A stretch of 64,000 nucleotides of DNA from CAIRDP01 sp037138335 (GTDB taxonomy: Bacteria; Bacteroidota; Bacteroidia; Bacteroidales; FEN-979). The stretch spans positions 57,405 to 121,404 of the forward strand of contig JBAXIO010000013.1 of NCBI GenBank assembly GCA_037138335.1. The letters are read 5' to 3'. This document shows, in pieces, positions 51,123 through 60,203 of this stretch. How positions within the stretch are numbered: the first letter of the stretch is position 1; each line of letters begins with the position of its first letter. The position numbers and the translations under genes were made by a program. The notes under the pieces were generated by a model. That model saw nothing but the letters and a program-made list of their open reading frames with translations, was not told where the DNA came from and ran no database searches.

Positions 51123-53681
51123 ATGGAAAAAATGGAATCCGGAGAGAAGATTGTTCAGGTAAACATTGAGAACCAGATGAAGACTGCATATATCGACTAT
51201 TCCATGTCGGTAATTGTAGCCAGGGCTTTACCTGATGTAAGGGATGGATTGAAGCCTGTTCATCGCAGGGTGCTGTACGGGATGTATGAACTCGGAGTAC
51301 TTTCGAACCGTTCGTATAAGAAATCAGCAAGAATAGTGGGGGAGGTCCTTGGGAAGTATCATCCTCACGGAGACACATCGGTTTATGATGCAATGGTGCG
51401 TATGGCTCAGGATTGGAGCCTGAGGTACCCGTTGGTTGACGGACAGGGGAACTTTGGTTCCATGGATGGCGACAATCCCGCAGCCATGAGGTATACCGAA
51501 GCCAGGATGCGGAAAATTGCCGAAGAAGTTGTTGCCGATATAGAAAAAGACACCGTTGATTTTAAACTTAATTTCGATGATTCACTGCAGGAGCCTACTG
51601 TAATGCCTTGCAGGATACCCAATCTCCTGATCAACGGAGCCTCCGGTATTGCAGTCGGGATGGCCACCAACATGGCTCCCCACAACCTGAGCGAGGTTAT
51701 TGACGGGATCATTGCCTATATAGATAACAGGGAGATTACAATAGACGAACTGATGAAGTTCATAAAAGCCCCGGATTTTCCAACAGGCGGTGTGATTTAC
51801 GGTTACGAGGGTGTTAAGGAAGCTTATCATACTGGCCGTGGAAGGGTCATGATGCGCGGTGAGATAAAGATAGAGCAGGATGATCATGGCCGGGAGAAGA
51901 TCATTGTTACCTCGGTCCCATACCAGGTGAACAAGGCGGAGATGATCAAGAAGACAGCCGAGCTTGTAAATGATAAAAAAATTGAAGGGATAACCGATAT
52001 ACGCGACGAATCAGACCGCCAGGGGGTACGCATAGTGTATGAGCTTAAGAAGGAGGCCATTACCAATGTGGTGCTCAATAAGTTATACCAGATGACGCCA
52101 TTGCAGACATCCTTTAACATCAATAATATTGCACTTGTACATGGCCGCCCCATGACTCTCAACCTGAAAGATCTCATCGTGCATTTTGTGAACCACAGGC
52201 ATGATGTGGTTACCAGGAGGACGAAATATGAGCTGGCAGAAGCGGAGAAGCGTGCGCATATTCTTGAAGGACTTTTAATTGCTCTTGACAACCTTGATGC
52301 GGTTATTAAGCTTATCAGGGAATCGAGAACACCCGATGATGCCCGTAATGGCCTGATGGAGAGTTTTTCCCTGAGTGAGATCCAGGCAAGGGCTATCCTT
52401 GATATGAGGCTGCAAAGGCTGACAGGGCTTGAACGCGATAAGATCAAGGCCGAATACGAGGAACTTCTCAAACTTATCGAACACCTGAAAGCTATCCTTG
52501 CCAATGAAAGCCTGAGGATGGAAATCATTAAGGAGGAGATGAGGGAGATCAAGGAAAAATACGGTGACGAATCACGCAGCCAGATCGTTTATGCTGCAGC
52601 AGACTTCAGGATGGAAGATGTGATTGCGAATGAGAATGTCGTGATCACCATCTCGCATATGGGGTATATCAAGCGCACCCCCCTATCGGAATACCGCAGG
52701 CAGAATAGGGGAGGGAAAGGATTCAGGGGATCGGATATTCGGGATGAGGATTTCCTGGAACATCTGTTTGTTGCCACTAACCACAACTACCTGCTGTTTT
52801 TCACAGAAAAGGGCAAGTGCTTCTGGCTCAGGGTATTTGAGATTCCTGAGGGAACCAAGATATCCAAGGGGAGAGCCATACAAAACCTGATCAACATTGA
52901 GCCTGATGATAAGGTAAGGGCTTTTATAAATGTCAAGGATCTTAAAGACGAGGAATATTGTTCTTCCAATTATATAATATTATGTACCAAGAAGGGAACC
53001 ATAAAGAAGACCTCCCTGGTTGCATATTCAAGGCCGCGGCAGAATGGCATCATTGCAATAAATATCAATGAAGGCGACCGCTTGCTTGAAGCAAAACTGA
53101 CCCATGGGGAAGATGAAGTTTTAATGGCCCTGCGTTCAGGCCGGGCTATACGCTTCAATGAAATCAAGGTCAGGCCAATGGGGCGCAACGCCTCAGGTGT
53201 AAGAGGTATCACCCTCGGAAATAAAAACGATGAGGTTGTCGGCATGATTTGCCTGCCAAAAGACCAGCAGAGGGAGGTATTGGTTGTTTCTGAGAACGGG
53301 TACGGGAAAAGGTCCGACATTGATGATTACAGGGTAACCAACAGGGGTGGTAAAGGCGTAAAAACCATTAATATAACCGATAAAACGGGTCCTCTGATTG
53401 CAGTAAGAGATGTAACCGACAATGATGATCTTATGATCATTAATAAATCGGGGATCATTATCCGTATGGCTATTGCCGACCTCCGCATAGTCGGGCGTGC
53501 AACCCAGGGTGTCAGGCTTATCAAGATCAATGAAGGGGACGCCATTGCAGCCGTTGCCAAAGTTGAGGTTGAGGAAGGGGCCGAAGGAGATGAGATACCC
53601 GGGGAGGAAATAATCCCTGCAACTGGAGATGAAACTGCTTCACCGGAGATTGATACACCATCAGGAAATGAAGAAAATTAA
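51123..53681 (+). CDS. gyrA: DNA gyrase subunit A
   Basis: 852 residues from ATG 51123; a longer in-frame start at 51072 overlaps the promoter and is rejected. Catalytic Tyr124 is in AMRYTEARM; the quinolone region reads GDTSVYD with Thr85 where E. coli has Ser83 and Asp89 for Asp87. The C-terminal beta-pinwheel carries the GyrA-box-like QNRGGKGFRG and NRGGKGVKT repeats, ending in an acidic tail. It forms gyrase with GyrB and introduces negative supercoils. The TPR gene 76 bases downstream has its own -7 box. Confidence 0.96.
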   Translation: MEKMESGEKIVQVNIENQMKTAYIDYSMSVIVARALPDVRDGLKPVHRRVLYGMYELGVLSNRSYKKSARIVGEVLGKYHPHGDTSVYDAMVRMAQDWSLRYPLVDGQGNFGSMDGDNPAAMRYTEARMRKIAEEVVADIEKDTVDFKLNFDDSLQEPTVMPCRIPNLLINGASGIAVGMATNMAPHNLSEVIDGIIAYIDNREITIDELMKFIKAPDFPTGGVIYGYEGVKEAYHTGRGRVMMRGEIKIEQDDHGREKIIVTSVPYQVNKAEMIKKTAELVNDKKIEGITDIRDESDRQGVRIVYELKKEAITNVVLNKLYQMTPLQTSFNINNIALVHGRPMTLNLKDLIVHFVNHRHDVVTRRTKYELAEAEKRAHILEGLLIALDNLDAVIKLIRESRTPDDARNGLMESFSLSEIQARAILDMRLQRLTGLERDKIKAEYEELLKLIEHLKAILANESLRMEIIKEEMREIKEKYGDESRSQIVYAAADFRMEDVIANENVVITISHMGYIKRTPLSEYRRQNRGGKGFRGSDIRDEDFLEHLFVATNHNYLLFFTEKGKCFWLRVFEIPEGTKISKGRAIQNLINIEPDDKVRAFINVKDLKDEEYCSSNYIILCTKKGTIKKTSLVAYSRPRQNGIIAININEGDRLLEAKLTHGEDEVLMALRSGRAIRFNEIKVRPMGRNASGVRGITLGNKNDEVVGMICLPKDQQREVLVVSENGYGKRSDIDDYRVTNRGGKGVKTINITDKTGPLIAVRDVTDNDDLMIINKSGIIIRMAIADLRIVGRATQGVRLIKINEGDAIAAVAKVEVEEGAEGDEIPGEEIIPATGDETASPEIDTPSGNEEN

Positions 53682-53717
53682 TTTTCTGACTGTCTTTATT
53701 TATCAGGGGGCTTTTCA

Positions 53718-53725
53718 TAAATTTG
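53718..53725 (+). promoter_or_regulatory. -7 box of the TPR protein gene
   Basis: TAAATTTG matches TAnnTTTG, 32 bases before the start at 53758. The -33 triplet is TTA rather than TTG, at the right spacing of 19. Confidence 0.45.
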
Positions 53726-53757
53726 CCGCTTCAAAATTGAAACTTAATTCTCTACAT

Positions 53758-54945
53758 ATGAAAAGGATAGTGTTATTGGTGTTAATGGTAATCTCCATTT
53801 CACTCGCATTTGGTCAAAAATCTGTCCGCCAGACAGCATCTAACTACCTGAAGGAGGGAAAGTTAGACAAGGCACTTGAAACCATCAACCAATGTATCCA
53901 GGATCCCAGTACTGCCCAGGATCCCAAAGCATGGTTCATCCGTGGCAATATTTATTCAGAAATTGCCATAACCAAGGACGACAAATACAAAGCGCTTGAC
54001 CCTGAGCCACTCGCAAAAGCGTTGGAATCCTATAAGCAGGCTACGAAATTTGATGAAAAAAAGGAGTTTGCCGAAGATATCTTCCAGAAAGTGAATTGGC
54101 AAAGAAATACTTTTTTCAACCAGGCTGTGGATTATTATGGTAAAAAGGATTATAAGAGTGCCATGCTTTCATTTGATCACAGCTTTTCTGCTCTTGCCGC
54201 AATCAATATCCCCGATACCATATCCTTGTTCTATGCTGCGACCTGTGCAACCTTGGCCAATGAAAGGGTCCAGGCAAAGAAGTATTATATTGACCTCTTA
54301 AAGCTTAAGGCTAAGTCGGTGAATATATATGCTTCTTTATCAGAACTATATCGCCAGGAAAAAGATTCAACTGCAGCCTTGGCAGTAATACGTGAAGGGC
54401 AGAAAATGTACCCTGGAAATATGCAATTATTCCTCGCTGAAACGAATATTTACCTAACATTTAATGATACCAATAAAGCCCTGAGCAACCTCAGCACAGC
54501 TGCTAAGAAGGACACAGCAAACCCGAGCATATATTATGCACTTGGCCACATTTATAATAACCTGGTCGATGATACGACTAAAAAGCCTGAGATTAGGGAG
54601 CAAATGTTCAACAATGCCGCAGACGCCTATAAGAAGGCAATTCAATTGAAGCCTGATTATTTTGACCCTGTATTCAACCTTGGAGCTTTGTATGTCAACA
54701 AAGCTGTTTATTATGATGATAAAGCCAAGAATCTGCCACTTGATGCAGAAGCTGAATACAAGACACTGAAAGCACAGGCAGATAAATACCTTGAAGCTGC
54801 AATCCCGTATCTTGAAAAAGCTACAGAAATGCAACCGACAGATGTTTCGACATTAAATTCCCTGAAACAGATCTATATCAGGCAGCAGAAGAATGACAAG
54901 ATTAAAGCCATTAACGAAAAAATCAATGCTGTTCAAAAGAAATAG
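53758..54945 (+). CDS. Exported tetratricopeptide repeat protein
   Basis: 395 residues from ATG 53758 (MKRIVLLVLMVISISLAFGQ), chosen over an in-frame start at 53629 that overlaps gyrA. A signal peptide of about 20 residues is followed by several TPR units (for example ASNYLKEGKLDKALETINQCIQDP and the later PSIYYALGHIYNNLVDD). It acts as a periplasmic scaffold for protein contacts; no enzyme domain is seen. This TPR protein follows gyrA in many Bacteroidota. A strong terminator closes it. Confidence 0.85.
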   Translation: MKRIVLLVLMVISISLAFGQKSVRQTASNYLKEGKLDKALETINQCIQDPSTAQDPKAWFIRGNIYSEIAITKDDKYKALDPEPLAKALESYKQATKFDEKKEFAEDIFQKVNWQRNTFFNQAVDYYGKKDYKSAMLSFDHSFSALAAINIPDTISLFYAATCATLANERVQAKKYYIDLLKLKAKSVNIYASLSELYRQEKDSTAALAVIREGQKMYPGNMQLFLAETNIYLTFNDTNKALSNLSTAAKKDTANPSIYYALGHIYNNLVDDTTKKPEIREQMFNNAADAYKKAIQLKPDYFDPVFNLGALYVNKAVYYDDKAKNLPLDAEAEYKTLKAQADKYLEAAIPYLEKATEMQPTDVSTLNSLKQIYIRQQKNDKIKAINEKINAVQKK

Positions 54946-54960
54946 GGGTTATGAAAAATT

Positions 54961-54992
54961 AAAAGCCGTCCTTCAGGGACGGCTTTTTTTTT
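54961..54992 (+). terminator. Rho-independent terminator after the TPR gene
   Basis: GCCGTCC (54965-54971) pairs with GGACGGC (54977-54983) around a 5-base loop, extended by AAAA/TTTT pairing and a run of nine T. It marks the end of the core gyrA region before the phage DNA. Confidence 0.9.
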
Positions 54993-55329
54993 GCTATGCA
55001 GCAGGGCAGAGGAGACATTAAATCTGCCAGGGCAAAAAACAGGGAGGCTTTCAATATTTGATTATGGGAATCCCTGATATTTATACTTAACATAATATTA
55101 ATTATAAGACAAATTAGTAAATCTCTTATATTGATTATCAGGCAGTTAAATTTTTCAAAAGCGTAAATACTCCGGTATATTTCCTTATATTTGCAGTTTA
55201 ATTACCATATAACATTGAGAATCAACAAAGAATAACGGGAGAATAACCTCCGGATAACCTCCTGAAATGCATTTATATTATTCTATTCCAATGTATTATG
55301 AATTCATTTAATTATTCTGCATTTTAGCT
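54993..55329. other. AT-rich gap between host genes and phage-type genes
   Basis: A 337-base region with no gene that I can support. It is AT-rich, has short direct repeats (GAATAACCTCC and GGATAACCTCC near 55240-55262) and a TATATTTG at 55186-55193 that could be a -7 box for the gene at 55330. An attachment site may lie here but no tRNA or clear repeat marks it, and the other prophage end is outside the window. Confidence 0.4.
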
Positions 55330-55947
55330 ATGAAAAGAATAGAATTCAAAAATATTATCCCTCCTAATGGCCGTAGTTTGAAAATTGATGAGAACCGCTG
55401 GCGTGTTTTACTTGGCGGTAAAACGGAAATCTCGTTTAAAAATCAAAAACATGCTATCGCTTTTCAGACAAGGATCAATGAAGAACTAAATGATGCACTG
55501 GTTATATATAACGACATTTCAATTGAACTCTACCGGCATTATAGAACTAATTGGTTTTATTTCAATATAAATCAAAACCAAGCCGGTAATGAAAAGAAAA
55601 TTCATCAGGGATTTTCTGAAGTTGAAAGGTTGATGGAAAAAGTGGTAATTGAATATGAACAATACAGAATCCTTGCAAATATTGGAAGTATTGCAGAATA
55701 CCTCCGGGTCATTGCGAAAGCTCTTCAGTCACTTCAACGACATCGTGAATCCTATGCAGAAGTTCGAAGTTTGGAACTTATTATATCTCGAATCAATACT
55801 TGTATTGAGACGATAAACAGTCTCGGATGGAACCCAGTTCCAGATGGTGGTGAGATTGTGCGTTGTGAACTCTATCAAAAGCTTAAAGAACGAGAACAGT
55901 TAAAAATTTTACAGGAAACCTTGTATAAAAGAAGCCTGAAAAATTAG
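55330..55947 (+). CDS. Hypothetical protein at the phage boundary
   Basis: 205 residues, mostly alpha-helical and charged, with no signal peptide or membrane helix. No known motif is visible. Its DNA is more AT-rich than both the host genes and the tail genes beside it. It is oriented against the phage tail run and separated from the host by a strong terminator. Possible identities are a phage-carried accessory gene or a remnant; both are inference. The start ATG at 55330 follows an AT-rich leader. Confidence 0.55.
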   Translation: MKRIEFKNIIPPNGRSLKIDENRWRVLLGGKTEISFKNQKHAIAFQTRINEELNDALVIYNDISIELYRHYRTNWFYFNINQNQAGNEKKIHQGFSEVERLMEKVVIEYEQYRILANIGSIAEYLRVIAKALQSLQRHRESYAEVRSLELIISRINTCIETINSLGWNPVPDGGEIVRCELYQKLKEREQLKILQETLYKRSLKN

Positions 55948-55976
55948 TATTCCTCCTACCATATTATATATACCTA

Positions 55977-56585
55977 TCAACTGACAATACAGGTTATTGT
56001 TATCGTCAACAAGCCAAGAATCTCTCCATCTACAGGAGCTTCTGCCGGCTGACCTTCAATAGCAGTTGCTGCTTCATCACCATTCAAAGGAATTCCGATT
56101 GCACCATCCCCTGCAGCCAGGCTAAAATAAAGCCAGTTATCTTTTGACAGGGATGAGAATGAAAAGACGGTTGTTTCAGTTCCTGTGTAGGCAGCCTGCA
56201 TTGGATGTTGGGTTAAGAGCAGGCCCTGGTCATTGACCCCGGTTCTGCACTCAATATTGAAATCCACTCTCGATTCGTTACTGAAATGAGAATCAATCCT
56301 CACCACCGTCTGGTCCTCATATAATCTCACAAAGACCATTGCAGATTTACTAGAAGGATTCGGGATATTCAGCATGTACTGTTTTACCTGCTGAACCTGG
56401 CCGCCACCTCCGGTTTCTCCCCATGGAACCCAATAACTGCCGTTCCACAGATAGGCTGTGAACTTTCCGGAATTATAATACAACTGTCCTTCTACCGGAT
56501 TTTGGGGTAAATCCGGTAGATTATGCAGGACAGCGTTGAGAAGTTGATTTTGTTGAATGTCCAGATTGGACTTAAATGAAGGCAT
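55977..56585 (-). CDS. Phage tail fibre-type protein (short paralogue)
   Basis: 202 residues. The first ~55 residues (LDIQQNQLLNAVLHNLPDLP, then VEGQLYYNSGKFTAYLWNGSYW) parallel the N-terminus of the neighbouring 363-residue protein (LDFNKNELQNAVIQNLASAP, then IKGQKYFDTTDNYEKYWNGTVW). The rest is beta-rich and ends in TITCIVS. A Gly-rich linker (GETGGGGQ) follows the shared part. The shared region is likely a tail-attachment domain, with different distal domains for binding. It is the last gene of the leftward tail run. Confidence 0.6.
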   Translation of the reverse strand: MPSFKSNLDIQQNQLLNAVLHNLPDLPQNPVEGQLYYNSGKFTAYLWNGSYWVPWGETGGGGQVQQVKQYMLNIPNPSSKSAMVFVRLYEDQTVVRIDSHFSNESRVDFNIECRTGVNDQGLLLTQHPMQAAYTGTETTVFSFSSLSKDNWLYFSLAAGDGAIGIPLNGDEAATAIEGQPAEAPVDGEILGLLTITITCIVS

Positions 56586-56607
56586 AACAGCTTTTTAAGT
56601 TTCCAGA

Positions 56608-57699
56608 TTATCCCACAATTACGATCTGACCGGTAATTGCAGTTGCAGAAGTCCAGGTAACGTCACCGGCAGCGTTCACGTTGATGTCCACTTCAACTGA
56701 ATAGCGGGTTGTTGAAATGGTTTCATAAACTGAAACAACCACATCGGCGGTGCAACCATGTGTAGCAGCTGCAATGGTCTGAGTTGCAACACTGGTGATT
56801 GCTCCCACATATTTCTTGGTTCGGCCAGTGGTTTTTCCGTCAACATAGGTCTTTGTGGCTTTCTGGGTTGCAAGCCTGGTATCACTGTTGGCGGTCAGTG
56901 TTCCATCAGTATCAATGACACCGGCCTTGAAATTGTCGGTTTCAAGGTTGTTGATCGTATTGCTATCAGCATCGATGGATTTGTTGGTCAAGGTCTGGAC
57001 GGCTGCCAACCTTACCAGATCAGAGGATTCAGTGTTGTCAACCCCGTCGAAGTCGGCAGCGACAATGGCAGAACCTTTGGTAACATTGGCAATTACCATA
57101 TCTCCCACGCTCACTCCGGCACCGGATGGTGTACTCACCCCGGAAGTCGTACCGGCAACAGTCACTTTCCAGAACCATCCTTTTTGAATGGTTGTGATCC
57201 CCTGGGCTGCAATGGTCTGGCTTCCATCGAAGGTGCCTTTGTAAACCATCCCGGCAGTGATTTGCCCCTGGATAGCAGCAACCTGACCGTCAACGTAGGT
57301 CTTGGTGGCTTTCTGACTGGCCACTTTCACATCGGAATTGGCCGCCAGGTTGCCATCGATATCAAGGTATGCCAAAGGCATTTGCTTGATGTCATCAACA
57401 TTGGTCAACCCTACCTGGGCCTTGGTTGTGGCGTGAGGGTTGGAAGTCGATGCAAGATGGGTGTCAATCGCGGCATGGGTATTCGTGCCCCGGTTGAGCA
57501 GGGAATTGTGATCAATAGCTGTGGGATCAACGCATTTTACCCAGACCGTTCCATTCCAGTATTTCTCATAATTATCCGTCGTATCGAAATACTTCTGGCC
57601 TTTTATCGGGCTTGCCGGGGCCGATGCCAGGTTTTGAATTACAGCATTCTGCAATTCGTTTTTGTTGAAGTCCAACGGGACCAGTACTTTTTTTGCCAT
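56608..57699 (-). CDS. Phage tail fibre protein with repeated collar motif
   Basis: 363 residues. The N-terminal attachment-like region (1-55) is shared with the next gene. Residues 75-110 carry the fibre motif DTHLASTSNPHATTKAQVGL followed by NVDD, common in phage tail fibres. Two copies of a 28-residue unit, ending in QKATKTYVDG, occur at about 111-138 and 261-288, exactly 150 residues apart. No catalytic motif is seen; a receptor-binding role is inferred from these features and position. Confidence 0.68.
   Translation of the reverse strand: MAKKVLVPLDFNKNELQNAVIQNLASAPASPIKGQKYFDTTDNYEKYWNGTVWVKCVDPTAIDHNSLLNRGTNTHAAIDTHLASTSNPHATTKAQVGLTNVDDIKQMPLAYLDIDGNLAANSDVKVASQKATKTYVDGQVAAIQGQITAGMVYKGTFDGSQTIAAQGITTIQKGWFWKVTVAGTTSGVSTPSGAGVSVGDMVIANVTKGSAIVAADFDGVDNTESSDLVRLAAVQTLTNKSIDADSNTINNLETDNFKAGVIDTDGTLTANSDTRLATQKATKTYVDGKTTGRTKKYVGAITSVATQTIAAATHGCTADVVVSVYETISTTRYSVEVDINVNAAGDVTWTSATAITGQIVIVG
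56836..56919 (-). repeat. Second copy of the internal fibre repeat
   Basis: Encodes residues 261-288 of the fibre protein (ending QKATKTYVDG), matching residues 111-138 at most positions. The repeat probably forms equal trimer-contact segments of the fibre shaft. Confidence 0.6.
57286..57369 (-). repeat. First copy of the internal fibre repeat
   Basis: Encodes residues 111-138 of the fibre protein; it pairs with the copy at 56836-56919, 450 bases away in frame. Confidence 0.6.
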
Positions 57700-57727
57700 G
57701 TTTGTGATTTTAAGGTTTGTAAAAAGG

Positions 57728-58483
57728 TTAACTGTAAATTATTTTTCCGCTTGCCGGGGGATTCAGCCGGATCACCATCTGATCAGTTGATTCATGAGTA
57801 ATTTCCGAGATCAGTTCACGACCGGTGGTGTCAACAACAACCACAGTCGGATATTTTTGAAGATTATGCTGGATCGTAATTTCGCTCTGGTTGACAAAAG
57901 ACTGAACAACTTGAAGTGTTGAACCACCACCACCGGGGGGTCCTGAAGCTGCCGGGTCAATGATCCGGTACAAAAAGAAAAGTTCGATCTGTGCGCTTCC
58001 GGATTTTGGGTTCTCACCACCGGACAGGCAAACATAAACCGGGGTGTTGGTAAACAACTGTGTCGAAAAAACAGGCGTCATGCGCTGAATTTCCATTGAC
58101 TGAGACATAAGAAACAGTGACGGGAAATAGCCCCAATCCTGCGTTTCAGTATCCCCATCTGTTGTTACATTCAACATCTGGTTAGGATAAATGTTCAATC
58201 CTCCTATAGGTGGCGGGGTCGGAGTGATCCGGGCAATAAGAGAAATCAGGTCAATGATCTTTCCGGATCCCGGAGCCGGGATGATTACATGGATCTCTGT
58301 CAGGCGATTGCTTTCATCTTCGGTAATTACATGCTTTCCCGCAATGACAGGCGAAGACTGGCTATTTTGCAGACTGTTATACAGTTCTGTGAAGTTTTCA
58401 TTGATTTTCTTCCCGCCAACGCGGAGTTTGTCACCCCTTTTATCGCCCGGTACAATCCCGAGATTTATTTCTTGTCTTGCCAT
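57728..58483 (-). CDS. Phage structural protein with INLG..GD..RVGGKKINENFTELYN motif
   Basis: 251 residues. The N-terminus INLGIVPGDKRGDKLRVGG, running on into KKINENFTELYN, is a form of the motif found at the start of many phage fibre and neck proteins (G-D-x-x-GDxLRxxxxKINxNFTELY). The C-terminal part, about 165-251, is beta-rich, with VVQSFVNQSEITIQHNLQKY and a Gly-rich segment (GPPGGGGST) before it. The function is structural, in the tail tip region by position; an exact name is not supported. The stop of the next upstream gene is 3 bases away. Confidence 0.62.
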   Translation of the reverse strand: MARQEINLGIVPGDKRGDKLRVGGKKINENFTELYNSLQNSQSSPVIAGKHVITEDESNRLTEIHVIIPAPGSGKIIDLISLIARITPTPPPIGGLNIYPNQMLNVTTDGDTETQDWGYFPSLFLMSQSMEIQRMTPVFSTQLFTNTPVYVCLSGGENPKSGSAQIELFFLYRIIDPAASGPPGGGGSTLQVVQSFVNQSEITIQHNLQKYPTVVVVDTTGRELISEITHESTDQMVIRLNPPASGKIIYS

Positions 58484-58486
58484 AAC

Positions 58487-60160
58487 TTAATATTCTATCT
58501 GGTCAAATGTTATTTCCATGTCATCAAAACTGACCTCCATGTTATCCCAGGTCAGCGGCTGCGGTAAGATTATCGGATTGGCTGAGCTTTCCGGAACATG
58601 AACCGAAAAGAAGGAGTTCTGATACGAGCGTTCATACTCGATTTCGAGGTTGTACAGGTATTCTCCGTCTTTGAGGAATGGAGTTATTTTTGCCGATTTG
58701 ACAACGATCTGGAACAGTTCTTTCCCGATCTGTTCATATGCCTCCAGGGATAAGAGAAGCTCCCTGAGGCAATTCTTTTCTTCAAGGGATATCCACCCGG
58801 AATTGGCTTTGCAGATTTCAGTCTCTTTGGCACTGAACTGTTTGGCGGGAGCATTAAAGAAGGAGTATTTTTCCTCCCTGACAATGGAACCGAACAAGCG
58901 TTCATATTCCAGGTTGAGTTCGGACTTACCTAAAAACCTGAAAGTATCATAGGCCGAAAAAGAGTTGCGATAAAAAAAGACTTTTTCATTCTCAAAAACC
59001 CGGGAATCGTTATTGAACACCCGGCGTTCAGAAAGATAGTCGTCATTGCTGTCCATCAAAAACACTTCCCATGACCGGACAATTTTGCCGGGCTGGGCAT
59101 TTACCAGGTCAAGATGATCAAACCCAACCTTGAATTCCATCACTGAAAAGGCAGGAAAGACAACCTGAGGGGTTGCATTGATCACCTTGTGGGAACCATC
59201 GGTGAAATTGACGATTACGACAAGTCGATACTGAACTGATGTAAGGTTATCCTGGAAAAGGAAAAACAGTTTTTCCATCACTCCGCTGCGGGAATACTTT
59301 GCCAAAGGAAGCCAGGAAAGAAATTTCTGCTTATTTGCTGCAATGGAGAAGTATTCCAGGTATTTTTCATTCAAAGAGGTAAGCAATTCATGGTTAAGGC
59401 CGCCTGCCAAAGCATATTTCCAACCGTTCGACTGCAGGCCTTTGACATTGCCGGCAATGCTTTCTGCAAACGAAACCCGGTATTTGAGAAGGTAATCCCA
59501 TCCGTGAGATTTGAAATTACCTGACAGTTCAGGGAATTCAAAGCGTTGTATTTCCCAGGCAGCAAATTTTGACTGGATATAATCCGATATATCAAACCTT
59601 GCACAACCGATGAAATCGGCGGGTTTGATGTCCTCCCCTATCGGATTATTAGCAGAATCGCGCACCAGGCACAGGATACCAAAGAAATCCTGGTACTCAT
59701 CATCGGTTCCGGGAGTATTAACCCCCTGCCCTACCCCGATAACGTTGACATTTGAGAAAACTATAGAGCCATCAGTTCCAGATTGTTTCGCCTGAAGGTG
59801 GATCTTCCTGTTGCTCGTTCCCGGACCATCAAGAGTTACGTTGAAATATTTTTGAATGTCGTAATTCTCAAGGAAACACTGATAAATACTGTTTGCAAAG
59901 TCATTGAAAGTCTGGCCGAAAGAACCCACTTCAAATAACAGGCCGTCAAAGTCGGTAAGCCCGGCAGTTTTAAATTCCAGAGTTTTACCCGCAAATTGAA
60001 GTTTGAAGGAATGGCCAATTGAAGTATCAACTGCTGATACCACCAGTTCAAAGGATGCACGGCTGCCAAGTGAGATAAGATAATTATCCGAGCAGGCTTC
60101 GTAAATGACGGGATTCCCGGCAAATGAAATGAAGTTGGGCGACTCCGTGATATCGATCAT
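58487..60160 (-). CDS. Phage tail/baseplate structural protein
   Basis: 557 residues from ATG 60160; a GTG eight codons upstream (60184) is an alternative start. It is a large, beta-rich protein with no signal peptide and no motif I recognise; it ends in acidic repeats (NMEVSFDDMEITFDQIEY). Size, packing and place between the tail-tip protein and the fibre-type genes suggest a baseplate or tail-tip role. Its family cannot be named from sequence alone. Confidence 0.55.
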   Translation of the reverse strand: MIDITESPNFISFAGNPVIYEACSDNYLISLGSRASFELVVSAVDTSIGHSFKLQFAGKTLEFKTAGLTDFDGLLFEVGSFGQTFNDFANSIYQCFLENYDIQKYFNVTLDGPGTSNRKIHLQAKQSGTDGSIVFSNVNVIGVGQGVNTPGTDDEYQDFFGILCLVRDSANNPIGEDIKPADFIGCARFDISDYIQSKFAAWEIQRFEFPELSGNFKSHGWDYLLKYRVSFAESIAGNVKGLQSNGWKYALAGGLNHELLTSLNEKYLEYFSIAANKQKFLSWLPLAKYSRSGVMEKLFFLFQDNLTSVQYRLVVIVNFTDGSHKVINATPQVVFPAFSVMEFKVGFDHLDLVNAQPGKIVRSWEVFLMDSNDDYLSERRVFNNDSRVFENEKVFFYRNSFSAYDTFRFLGKSELNLEYERLFGSIVREEKYSFFNAPAKQFSAKETEICKANSGWISLEEKNCLRELLLSLEAYEQIGKELFQIVVKSAKITPFLKDGEYLYNLEIEYERSYQNSFFSVHVPESSANPIILPQPLTWDNMEVSFDDMEITFDQIEY

Positions 60161-60203
60161 GGTGCAATAGTACCATGAGATCACAGGGAAATAAAGGACA
60201 GAA

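Noticed and set aside
51884..52552. Minus-strand frame of 222 codons inside gyrA
   Set aside because: Shadow of gyrA, rich in Ser/Leu/Ile from complement codons; no motif.
55977..57699. Diversity-generating retroelement acting on the fibre genes
   Set aside because: No reverse transcriptase and no template repeat pair with A-specific differences is seen in the window.
56758..57801. Long plus-strand frame of 347 codons opposite the fibre gene
   Set aside because: It is antisense to the fibre protein, which has recognisable motifs; the frame is Gly/Cys rich and lacks a plausible start context.
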